Source of the DNA: Spinacia oleracea
Taxonomy: Eukaryota; Streptophyta; Magnoliopsida; Caryophyllales; Amaranthaceae
DNA length: 64,000 nt
Direction of reading: 5' to 3'
Assembly: GCF_020520425.1 (NCBI RefSeq)
Contig: NC_079492.1
Coordinates: 115,603,157 to 115,667,156 of the forward strand
Shown here: in pieces, positions 35,919 to 46,382 of the stretch
Position numbering within the stretch: the first letter of the stretch is position 1
Layout of the letters: each line of letters starts with the position of its first letter
Program-made: the position numbers and the translations under genes
Notes under the pieces: model-generated
What the model was told of the DNA's origin: nothing
Databases searched by the model: none
What the model saw: the letters and a program-made list of their open reading frames with translations, nothing else

Positions 35919-38267
35919 CTAGTATAGTACCCGTGCGATGCACGGTTTATAATCTAAATATAAATTTATATGAAATCTGGTAGACAATTATCATCAAAGT
36001 AGAGCTTATAGATATTCTCCAAATTAAAATGAATGATGGGTAAATTTGTTATTGCTCATTCGACGCGTCTTATTTATTAAAACAATTAAAACCAATAAGG
36101 GTACAGAGATAAAATTATTTTCATTCTCATTCACCACTTGTGTCAAGCATAAAATTATTTCAACCACATTTCACTTCAATAGTAATATCCACTTATTACT
36201 CGCACACTCGCCCCATCAACCTAATTACCCGATCATTTAACACCTACCTATCATTTACTTGATTCAGTTAGAGATGACTTTAAGGCGGGGTGGTCCTTTA
36301 CACATGTACCCACCTACAATTCTCATCCCCATCCCTGCCGTCCACGATAGGATTGATACACACCCATCCAAATCCTCGTTTCGAGAGATAGAAAATAAAA
36401 ATTCATCATCGCTTCATCACCCCACATGTATCCACAACCGCCTCAAATTCACCCCTAGACCCAATAAGTTTTTTTTGGTAAGACAATTTTGAAATTTAAA
36501 ACTTTATTCTAAAGTCTTTGCACAAATCGTTTGTCTGATAAAGATAAAAAGAGTAAATAAACAAACCATTATAATATGTTTTTTTTGTGTGTAAATGAGG
36601 CACAAGGGCGGGGATGAGAAACAATCCCAAAATTACCTGGAACCGGGTTAGAAGCTCTAACTAACTGAGCTATCCATCACTCTCACAAACCATTATAATA
36701 TATACTCCTAAGTTAGTAGTATTATTTTTTCTATATATGTAGGATTAACAACGCAGGCGGGTCAAATCTAAAATCCATCACCGCTCGTTCACCCCGCAAC
36801 GTATACATTCTTTTACCCCTCATCCATCAAAATTTCCTCGATCTCCGCCCACTTATGGAGGATACACATGCGGATCCCCCAAAAAACTTGCCCCACTAAC
36901 ACTTTTAGCCTGCATATCCGCACTCATCTACAATTCTTATCCCTATCCCCTCCATCAAAGATAGGAATGATATTCATCCCTCCAATCCCCGTTTTGAGAG
37001 GTACAAAATAAAATGCATCCTCTCTTCATCACCCTCTCCCGTGTATCCACATGCACCCGCCTCAAACCCACCCCTATACTCAACATTTTTTTTTTGGTAA
37101 GACATTTTTGAATTTCTATTCTCGAGTATTTGACAATTCGTTTGTCTGATTTGAATAATTAAGTAAATAAACAAAATTATAATAAGTAAGTTATTAGTAA
37201 AAAAATTTTATATTCATAACAACGTAGTAGAACTTTTAGTAAGTGTTAGTTATGCATATTATATTTGGTAAAAAGAAATGAACCATTTGATATTACGATT
37301 CTCGGCCCTATATTTTCGAAATATGTATACTATTTGCGTGACATTATAGGGCTGTAAAATATTTGATGTTGTAAATTATTTTAAGTTTAATTATTTATAT
37401 TAACGAAGAGGCGAATCAATGAGTGACATTGGTCATCACCACATTGATTTCCACTATTTTAGTATAATTTTTGATATTATAAGATAATCAAATAAAAGAA
37501 CAGCACTTGTCAGCACCATGTATTTAACTGTATAAGATATAACCATTACAACGTCTATGGCTTATGATATAATATATTAAATTTGTATTATGTAAGTATT
37601 TAGACAAATCTTACAAAATGATACGGAGTACATGACTATGTTCATCATAGTCACCAAGAGATGTGTAATATAATAGTTAGTGTAAAAATAAAAGAGTTAC
37701 ATCTAAAAAATTGAGGAGTTACATAGTAGAGTAGTAGATAGATTAGGTTACGTAAGTTTTTCTCTTGTTTAAGGAAGTTACATACTCCGTACTTTCTTTT
37801 TTAAAGTAATAAAATATTACTTATAATTATCGAATTTAGTTGTCAAAATATTATACAATATTATAGTAACCTTTTTTTTTATACTATATTCATACTTCAT
37901 TGATTTTCTAATTTATTTGTATTCTAGTTATGTAAGTACAAATCGGTAGATTACATTAATTATTTTTTATAAATATCCTACTACGTAATCCGTTTAATGG
38001 ATTATTTAAAAAAAATATATATAATCATATATTGTTATATTTGTTACCAAAATATAAAAACAGATTTTATAAAGTATTACTCATGTATAGAATGACATTT
38101 TTTTTAGGAAAATAGAATCAAATACTTTATTGGGTAAAAAGGTAACAAAATAATTTACAATCAAGTATTTTATTTTTTAATTTTTTTATATCTAAAAGAG
38201 AGGCCAATCAATGAGTGACATTTGTCATCACCACATTGATTTTCTCTCTTTTAGTATAATATATAGA
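35919..38267 (-). mobile_element. Helitron, non-autonomous (level 4)
   Basis: On the minus strand it starts TCTATATATTATACTAAAAG at 38267 and ends with hairpin CCGTGC-ATC-GCACGG then a short spacer and CTAG at 35922-35919, inserted between A and T with no target duplication. These are Helitron hallmarks. Removing it rejoins the CCCH exon in frame. An extra 5'-end-like copy lies at about 37408-37475 (AATCAATGAGTGACAT shared with 38208). A ~220-bp direct repeat (about 36310-36530 and 36915-37145) lies inside. No helicase coding is present. Confidence 0.75.
36578..36684 (-). mobile_element. Short tRNA-derived SINE (level 5)
   Basis: On the minus strand: box A TAGCTCAGTTAGTTAGAGC, box B-like GGTTCCAGG, then a short A tail (T run at 36579-36586 on plus). 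It is flanked by a perfect 17-bp target duplication, ACAAACCATTATAATAT at 36561-36577 and 36685-36701. Only 107 bp long. The duplication proves LINE-type retroposition into the Helitron. Confidence 0.85.
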
Positions 38268-39399
38268 TTGGCTGCTAGAGTAGCACGTTGTGGTCAAGCA
38301 AATGCATTAAAAGCTGCTCTTACTGCTGTGGCGAAGAGCAATGAGCAGATTGACCACGACCTGTTTGTAAAAATTCTAAGTAATCCGACAATTTTAGAAC
38401 AGTTAGTTAGGCATCAAGGTCCTCAGAGTATCTCCAAGCCTTTATCTTCTGGAGCACCCGTGTACAGGATGGATACACCAGCTCAGTATAATAATATGGA
38501 AACAGGATCATCCTCATCCCCAATGATGATGTCAAATGGGTTAGTTTACCCGTATACTAATGGTACTGGACCTATGACCCATCAGCAATCAATCCCACCG
38601 CTCTCTGTACAGTCTGGTTCTGGTTCTCAAATGAAGGATCTCAACTACTACAAGAACTTGATTCACCAACATGGAGGAGAAAGGCAAGGCGAGCCTCAAA
38701 CCTCAAGCTCAAGCTCAACCTCCATTTTCAACCCATCCCATTCCCATCCATCAGTCAGGAATAATAGATCAAGAAGTAGATAATTCAAAACCAAGGGATG
38801 CAAAACATAAGGTGATGAAGCCTTGAATTTATTTCAATAGTTTAAAAGGTTGCAGACATGGTGTGAATTGTATTTATCAGCATGACATGTTGCTCCAGCA
38901 ACGGGTTAGTAGCATCTCAGAAATGCAGAGTGCAAAGAGAATGAAGATGGATAGAGAGATTAGAGGACCACATTCATACAGTTAAGTTAATCTGATGATA
39001 ATTTCTTTTTGGTTCCAGGAGATATCCTTAATCAATCTCCTGAAAGAATTGTGCCAGATTCGTAATCCTGATCTTTGGACATACATGAATGGAATCCTGG
39101 TTCTCCAAAAAGCATTCTTGTGGGAGAGATTTCTGTCTTCCCTACAGATAGCTTCGTCCTCGTGTGCATACAAATTTTAATCCAGGAAGAAAGAGTTTTC
39201 ACCCTCATTTGGCACCTTTGTATACTGCTTCGGCTATCTTTATTTGTTTCCTGAGGTTTTTATTTCGTTTCTTGCTAATTTATTTCTCTTGCCCCCCTTT
39301 CAGCACACCATATATCAAGTTGAAATAAATAACTAAACTAGTTGGCCTGTATGGAATTATGTAACTAATTTTTTTATGTACCTTGGACATATCATCAAT

Positions 39400-40160
39400 C
39401 GTTATTTATCTTAAATGGTTTGACATCACGTAATACAGATGGATTATGGAGGTATATGAGCAAAACCAGTATATTAATTGTTCTCTCAAGGAAAAGGGTT
39501 TGGACATGTTTCATTAACCTCCTGTGTAGAAGCTCCTTGTTCCGAAGTTTGAGATGTAAATTGAGAGGCAACAACAGGATTAACAATTAGAGAGGGTGTC
39601 TGCCTATGTAAAGAACGATAGTTAGATAATTTAGGAGCCGTAGAAACATCTGGATGCAGGAATGTAAAGCTGAGCTTAGGGTAACTGGTTGTTCTCTCAA
39701 TATTATGCTGAGAAGGAAGCCGAAAAATCTTTGGTTTACTGGATTGAAACATAGACTTGGATTTGTATGTTGAAAGATAAATGTCGGCCAGAAGTAGAAA
39801 CTGTTGGAAAGTGAAGAGCGTGACAGGGACTGAGGCAATAAGAGCAACCGGAATAGGAGCCCAGCTCATGCCCTCTCGGAAAGTGATGAAGAATGTTGCT
39901 ATTGAGATGAGTAGCAAGATGAGCCCATTCATGAGCTTTAGAGGCAAGAATTTGTGGCAGAGAGAGCTGTCCAGATTCAATATGGTCCAACTGATCCCGT
40001 TCTCTTCTGTTTTGGATGTCGTAATAAAGAAGATAACTTCTTATATAGTGATTTTTGGTTATATATGGTCCAACTGTCGCTTTTTACTTTTACCATTGGT
40101 GTATTCTCTAAGGTTCTTATCGTCTATAATAAAATCTTCATCAGTTCAGTAGTCTAGTTG
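39400..40160 (-). other. Possible captured gene fragment, membrane protein-like
   Basis: A 164-codon minus-strand frame (39980-39486) has two hydrophobic stretches (LILLLISIATFFITF, PVALIASVPVTLFTFQQFLLL) then a Ser/Thr/Pro-rich tail. Another frame over the same DNA (DHIESGQLSLPQILASKAH) also looks gene-like, so a frameshift may exist. I do not recognise the family. It lies next to the CCCH fragment inside the same insertion. Confidence 0.3.
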
Positions 40161-41107
40161 CCTAATCTATTTCGTGACGTGTAAGACTTCATGAATAAAT
40201 TAGTAACCAGTATTACTATTCAAAATTAAAAGGTATTATTTATTTTTCTTGCATCATCAAATAGATTTTTTAATTTATGTTCTTGCAACAACCAGCAGCA
40301 AAGTATTCATATTTTATAATTTTTGATATTATTTGATCAAAAGAGTTCATTCTTTTCATGTTCTTCTCCTCCAAATTCTAAGTTCCTGATCAAAATTCCT
40401 ATAAAGGGTGGGGTTGGGGGAGAGTAGGAGTTGAATTTTTAATTATTTTTTGTATGGAGTAGGGGGTAGGTGGGTTAATAGGGGTGGAGTGAGAAATAAT
40501 ATAATATTGTTAGAATATTTTCATTTTTAGAAACAGGTCAAGTATTACGGGACGGCCCGATAAGGAAAACAGGTCAAGTATTCCGGGACGGAGGGAGTAT
40601 TAATTATAATTATTAATTATTCATTATTTATATTTATTATTTATTATTTATTATTTATTATTAATTACTAATTATAAAGTATTAATTATTAATTACTAAT
40701 TATAAATTACTAATTACTAATTATTAATTACTAATTACTAATTATTAATTATTAATTATTAATTATTAATTATTAATTATTAATTATTAATTATTGATTA
40801 TTGATTATTAATTACTAATTACTAATTACTAATTATTAATTGTTAATTATTAATTATTAATTATTAATTATTATTAATTATTATTAATTATTATTATTTA
40901 TTATTTATAGAGAGTGGTCAAGGGAAAGGGAATGGGAATGGCAAACCTTGGGGGGTGGTAGGGTATCATTGTAGAGGGATTTGGGGGCAAGTGAAAAAGA
41001 AAATAGGGTAAAGGGAATGACAAAAACCACCAAACAAACAACAACAAATGGAATGAAACCTCATCATTCCCTTTCCCTTTCCTGAAAACCCCCAACCAAA
41101 TGCCCCC

Positions 41108-41945
41108 TTACTTCAGTCGATTTCGGGTATGGTCATCTCGGGTTTTGATCTGGTCAGGTCGTGTCGGGTCATTTTATTACCGGTGTAGACCGGGTTCAAT
41201 CTGGGTTGATTATTTGTCGGGTCATGTCGGATTATATTTTTCATTTCGGTATAGGTGGAGTTTGGGTCGGAGCTTTTCTAGTCGGGTACAATTTTGGATT
41301 CGAGTCTTAACGAGTAGGGTTTGAGTCAAACTTGTAGCAGTTAATTTCGGATTCGGGTCAAGTTCGGATTGGATATTTATTGGGTCGGTTGAAATTCAGA
41401 TGAAGTTCACGACACGAGTTAAGATCAGGTCAGATAACTATCAGGACTAGTCAAATTTAAACCTTATAATTGACTTTTGTAAAATTGGTTTAACGCTTTT
41501 CACTTGTTTTAGATTAGGTAATTATAAACAATAATATTAACTTGATTTAAGTTATTATTTAGTTAGGTCAATGACAAATCGGTTTATCAACAAGTCGCGT
41601 AAAATCAGGTAACGAGTTGTCATGAGTTGGGTCAATAACAGGTTTCATGGGGTTATAATCGGTTTTGGGTTGACATCGGGTTGGGTGTTGAATCAGGTCC
41701 GAGTCATTATTCGATCGGGTCAGTTGACTCAATTCCGTTATCGGTTATATTTCGACCGGGTGCCAAGTCCGGATCATGCATAAACGAGTCGCAATCGGTC
41801 TTCGATTTTAACGGGTTGGATACGGTCGGGATACAAGTTTCCTATTTTAACAACATTTCAGGTCTCGTGTAGGGTCTGAGTCCTTAAAAATATTGGTCGG
41901 TTCAGATCGATTCCTCGGGTCAGGTCAGTTTTTGACAACTCTAGT
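41108..41945. repeat. CGGGT-rich decayed hAT-like sequence
   Basis: About 800 bp of recurring GGGTC/TCGGGT/GGTCGGG words, ending TTTTTGACAACTCTAG, which resembles the inverse of a hAT terminus (TAGAGTTGTCAAA). The left terminus was not found. No coding sequence. Confidence 0.45.
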
Positions 41946-42066
41946 ATTTGGGCATGGGCGCTGGACTAGTACGTAAATAATAATAATTATTACTTCCATC
42001 CATGAAATCCTGTTCAAAATTATTAATATGAGTATTGATTTTGCTAACTGAACACATAAAATGCTA

Positions 42067-42200
42067 CTCCCTCCGTCCTAAAAATTATAGTCATGTTTGA
42101 CTAAAAATACGGGTTTTAAGAAAAGTGAAATATGGTGTAATAGGAAAGTGGAAAAGTAAATATAATGTATGGGAAAGTGTAAAAGGTGGAATATACTCCC
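42067..42200. mobile_element. Truncated Stowaway-like MITE
   Basis: CTCCCTCCGTCCTAAAAATT followed by TTTGACTAAAAATACGGGTT matches the left half of the inner MITE at 18033. No right terminus was seen. Another CTCCCTCCG start at about 42197 begins a second partial element. Confidence 0.6.
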
Positions 42201-42264
42201 TCCGAATTTTATTAAAGGATATACTTTGCATAAACGACCGTATTTTATTAAAGGACACACATTC

Positions 42265-42641
42265 TTTACAAGCTTAATCCAGACAAGAACGCAGAAACAA
42301 ACACTGATGATGAGGGAACTTCCAGAAAGAGCAAATCTGGAGACAACAATTTTCAAGAGGATTTAAACAACAAAGTCATATGTCAACAGTAATGCACAAG
42401 GAATAAATATATCACTCGTCTTCAACAGTAATGTGAAAGAAAGAAAGAAACCCTGGCGTCCATGTGGTCACCAGCAGAATCTATAAAGCCAGGAAAAAAG
42501 AGAGGGGGATGCTTGACACACACAAGGCTGAGGTCACCAGCATCCCAAGTCTTTGAAGATCAAGACGGTGAGACGAATACTATTGTTGCTGAGGTAAATG
42601 GTGCTGATGTGCCTGTTGGCTGTTGCTGCATACTGAGCTAG
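42265..42641 (+). pseudogene. Possible exon remnant ending in a CaaX-like motif
   Basis: One frame reads hydrophilic sequence NPDKNAETNTDDEGTSRKS... to a TAA at 42390, a second TAA near 42426, then a 59-residue frame (42462-42641) with WSPAESIKPGKKRGG and C-terminus PVGCCCILS. The final CILS fits a CaaX prenylation box with adjacent cysteines and an upstream basic patch. Composition looks exonic, but the stops, the duplicated CAACAGTAATG around them and lack of a recognised family keep this tentative. Confidence 0.3.
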
Positions 42642-45107
42642 TGAGTAAAAGATAGCTAGTGTATCCAACTATAACCATAATCCCATAAAAGATAGCTAGT
42701 GACTTCTCTGGTTGTGCTCATTAGTCACCCAGATACCTCAATATAATATAGCAATATAAGTTTCTATCATAAACAACATGGGGTTTTGTATTATTCAATT
42801 CGCTTACTTAATTTATTTTAGAGATTACAGTGTAATTCCAATCGGAAAACCTACACCAGAAACCATAGTCGAAACATAATATATGCAAGTACATGAAGTT
42901 TAAAAGACAAGGTAAACTACCACTTCCATCTTTAGGGAGGTAGATCGAACAACCAATCCCTAAAACTATTATATGCTGCATAATAACCAACTAGTCAATT
43001 CAAGTAGAGGACATATGGTAGTTGATATGTAAGGTTTCAGGAAGGTAAATTGACTTCTGCTGAGTTCATTAGCTTAATTTTGGGATAATATACTAACATT
43101 GCTAACTGAAGATTTATAAAAGCATTATAAAAGAAAAGAGAGAAATTGAGAATCACATGGCATCGGTACATCGGATAGCATCATCCCCAAAATTCATCCT
43201 TGAAATAAATTAAAGAAACAAATTACTTGAATATCTAAAATTTACATGACATGGTATACAATGCAGCATCATAAACTCAGAACAACAAATATGTGAACCA
43301 TCAAACTGTGAAGGGGAAAAGCACATTGATCACTCACAGAAAAAGGAATTTTGTACCTTTATATGATGAATTTAGATATCTAATTCAATACAGGTAACCT
43401 TAAGTCCTTGACAACCCAAAGAGAAGAAGAGATGACTGTATCAAGTGAAGGAAGAACTAAAACAAAGGGCTATGAGGTTAGAAGGCAAGAGTAAATATTG
43501 TGTTGGTAGAGAGCAGGATAACAAAAAAATGGCATTGAAATAGAGAAACTGAAAGAAGGTTTCAGCTAAGTTAAGACACAGAAATGGAGATGTAAAGAAG
43601 ATATTGCTTGCTACATAGAACAGAAAATCAGGATATCCCTTTAACTTATTGGAAGTGCTTGATGCCGTAAGATTTTCACACTACACCAATACTATGCTTC
43701 ATTATATAACTGCATAAATGTAGTACTACAACTGTCCGAGGCATTTCACCTTCTTTCTTCCTCCCAAGTCCTCTAACATAATTCTAAAAAGGCATCCGCA
43801 ACTCTGCAAGTCCGCAAAACAAACTTGATATTCCCTTGTCAAGGAAACACATAGCATAAAAAAATCCGTAACAAAACTCAAAGAACCAGCAAATTCAGAA
43901 ACACACTCATTAAATCGATCAGATCATTTAACAACCTTTGCTACTAATTCTAAAGTAATGGGTAATTCTCTATGTCTTAACGGCTACCTAAAGATAGTAG
44001 ACGGGGATTACACTAGTCACTATCAAACAGTTAAAATCCAACTAAAAGGAAATCATACAGACGGGAGAACGGTTGCAGTGCTTAAGGCTCATCTGCGACA
44101 TGATTCTGGAAATTGAAGCATGAAATTGGTAAGCTCTTGTCTACCACATCAGTAGAAACATGAGCTGTTGCAGAAGGTGTCATGGTAATAACTACATTGT
44201 CATAAGGTTTCAATAAAAGAAAAAAGCCCACTATAACTTTGTAAACTTCCACAATCAATGACAATTAGATAGACACAAAATGCTTTTACCTTGATAATCA
44301 ACCAATCATAGTAGTTTATTAAGAAATGAGCAAAATTGAATCAAAATAATGAACAATTAAATTTTCTCATTTGAACAAATGAAGAATTATAATTTTTCTC
44401 ATTTGGAATAAATGAGCAAATTTTTCAGTACAACCAGCTTCAGAGTAGATTCTAAAAGTATTTGCTCATCTGTGTCAACAATCCGAAAACAATTGCGCAA
44501 AGAAACAGAATTCAACATCACATATTCAATCATTTAATCATTTGAGGAGCTTCAAATTAATCAATTTTAACTAACCAACACTGTAATCATCAACACAAAA
44601 TCACAGGAAAGAACAATCAACAACCTACTCAATTGCAGAAAATTCCAACAGGAACTAGAACCCTTAAATTTAATAAAACCCTAAAAATAACTCACGATAG
44701 GAGAAGACGTATATATGGTGGCGGTCGGAGATGGAAGGGTGGAGATGGTGGCGGCGCGGTGGATGACGGTAGCGTTGAGATGGTGCCGGCGCGGTGGTTG
44801 CAGCAGGTGAGGAGAGGAGAGAAAATCACGAAGGAGCTCCTGAGAGGGAACTCGTGAGGAGAGAGAAAATGGAGAACTAGAATTCAGGAGAGAGAAAACC
44901 ATTGTTCTTTCATTTGATGATGATGCCGATTTTTTTTTGTAATATTTACAATAATGCCATTACTAAAAACGCAATAGGAGCGGTTAGATCGAATCTCTGC
45001 GTACGCACGGGATCACTTCTCATTTTAAGCTTCTTTCTCATTTGAGTATTGTAAATCGCCAAATCGGTGCATACCTATCTGTATATTAATTAGGACTTTT
45101 TGCCAAA
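42642..45107. other. Region without a supported gene
   Basis: At 44950-44690 the minus strand has a CT-rich, GC-richer stretch followed by a good donor (CCTATC then GTGAGTTA), like a first noncoding exon. A 60-codon minus frame at 44264-44082 is the only other notable open stretch. A minus-strand noncoding or short-exon transcript is possible but not shown. Confidence 0.3.
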
Positions 45108-45891
45108 ATGATCTTTTATAAACGTTTTTTTTGCGAGAAAGGACCTTTTGTGAAAAAAGTGGTGAAATGGGACCTAAAACATAAAAAAATTTGTTGACTG
45201 GGACCTTTTACCGGTTTCTTGGAGTTCACCCAAGATCCCGACAACAACTTTGACACGTGGCAACCGGAGAAGGCAACATGTCGATTTAAAGATTTAAAAA
45301 AAAAAATATAGCCCAAAAAAATTTTTTTTTTTTTTTTGCCCCATATCGATTTTTTTTTTTTGCCCCAAATCGATTTTTTTTTTTACCCCAAATCGACTTT
45401 TTTTTAGGCCCCAAATCAAATTATTTTTTTTGCTCCAAACCGATTTTTTTCCCCAAATCGATTTTTTTTTTTTGCCCCAATTCTCCCTCCAAAATCTCAA
45501 CTGCCTTAAAGTTCGTCACTGAAATTGTGTGCCACACATTGTTATTCATAGCCACACGAATCAGGTTTGCTATTTTTTCGCCTCAAATTCCTCATCAATT
45601 GTTCTAATTTTGCGTTGAAAAAATTAGGATTCTTCGTAAAATTGGGCAAAAAAAAAAATCGATAATTTTTTTGGGCAATTTTTTTTACTTTTTTTAGGCA
45701 ATTTTTTTTTTTTTTTTGCATTTTTTTTTAAACATTAAATGGACACATGGCCTTCTCCGGTTGCCACGTGTCAAAGTCGTTGCCGGAATTTTGGGTCAAC
45801 TCCAAGAAACCGATAGAAGGTCCCAGTCCACAAAAAAAATTATGTTTTAGGTCCCATTTCACCACTTTCGTAAAAAAAGGTCATTTCTAGC
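45108..45891. mobile_element. Long-TIR element, Mutator-like MITE
   Basis: About 185 bp at 45108-45295 is repeated inversely at about 45725-45891. Shared words: GGACCTTTTACCGGTTTCTTGG, GACACGTGGCAACCGGAGAA and GGTGAAATGGGACCTAAAAC with their complements. The centre holds T runs alternating with GCCCCAAATCGA. Long imperfect terminal repeats and no coding fit a MULE-derived element; no 9-bp target duplication was identified. Confidence 0.6.
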
Positions 45892-46223
45892 AACTCCAAG
45901 AAAATGGATTGCTAATGAATTGTACTTGAAAATTTGGGAGAGAATTGAGTGTAAGGTTGCGAATTTTTGAGCAATTTTTTGGAGAGAGGTTTGACAATGG
46001 AGGCTCTGTTCAATGGGAGGAAGAAGGAAGAAAAAGTGGAGGGAAAATTAATTTTGGGTCGTTGGTTGTGGGCCCCACATACGGAATTGTAGACGGACGT
46101 TAGTATTTGGTGGTGATTTCTAAAACTTTGAACATAAAAGGTGGTTTTTTTTTTAAAAAAACATATAAGGTGGTTTTTTCAAAAAGTTGAACTTTAAAAG
46201 GTGGTTTTATCCAAAAAATCCTA
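45892..46223. other. Flank between long-TIR element and LTR element 3
   Basis: AT-rich; includes repeated AAAGGTGGTTTTTTC words at 46130-46210. No gene. Confidence 0.4.
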
Positions 46224-46228
46224 ATTAT

Positions 46229-46382
46229 TGTTATAAATGTATTGTATTGTGGATGCCCATTATACCCTAGCATCCTTATCATATATAATACATGTATATG
46301 TACATATTATATTGATGGGAATAAAATGATAACCGCCTATTTCTCTCTTCCCCTCTCTCCCTTTCTCCCTAATTTCATAACA
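46229..46382 (+). repeat. 5' LTR of element 3
   Basis: 154 bp, TG...CA. The following bases (GTGATCAGCACC) do not match the usual tRNA-iMet primer site, so the primer is unclear. Confidence 0.85.

Larger units (their letters stand above)
35500..39200 (+). pseudogene. CCCH zinc-finger protein gene fragment, interrupted by a Helitron
   Basis: Intron-like sequence ending TGCACCAG is followed by coding sequence at about 35906-35918. The Helitron (35919-38267) then intervenes and the exon continues at 38268. From 38270 it reads AARVARCGQANALKAAL... through MKDLNYYKNLIHQHGGERQ to a stop at 38781-38783, then resumes in another frame as SKPRDAKHKVMKP, stop, IYFNSLKGCRHGVNCIYQHD, and AKRMKMDREI near 38965. 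This is the C-terminal part of a plant CCCH protein (AtC3H6-like). Damage: a frameshift near 38783 and TGA (38823-38825) where the first Cys of the CCCH finger is expected. No N-terminal exons are present, so it is a captured or relocated fragment. Confidence 0.7.
34412..40597. mobile_element. Stowaway-like MITE (level 2), split by later insertions
   Basis: CTCCCTCCGTCCCGGAATAC at 34412 and CCGGGACGGAGGGAG ending 40597, both flanked by TA, are the ends of one copy of the 17784-18429 family in inverse orientation. The left part runs to about 34794 and the right part resumes near 40402. Laid end to end they match the intact copy, so about 5.6 kb has been inserted. Confidence 0.8.
34121..41107. 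mobile_element. Outermost MITE of nest (level 1), Tourist/PIF-like
   Basis: GGTCGTTTGGTTGGAGAAGG at 34121 is matched inversely by ...CCCCCAACCAAATGCCCCC ending at 41107. Purine-rich GGGAAAGGGAA-type sequence follows each end, and (TTATTAATTA)n low-complexity DNA lies in both halves (34250-34410, 40600-40910). The halves are separated by the level-2 MITE. TAA on the left and TTA on the right make the target duplication uncertain. Confidence 0.6.

Noticed and set aside
36585-36684. tRNA gene on the minus strand
   Set aside because: Box A is good but no cloverleaf closes and a 17-bp target duplication flanks it: a SINE.
44681-44902. 73-codon minus frame and 74-codon plus frame
   Set aside because: Looks like a noncoding first exon or CT-rich leader; no conserved protein features.
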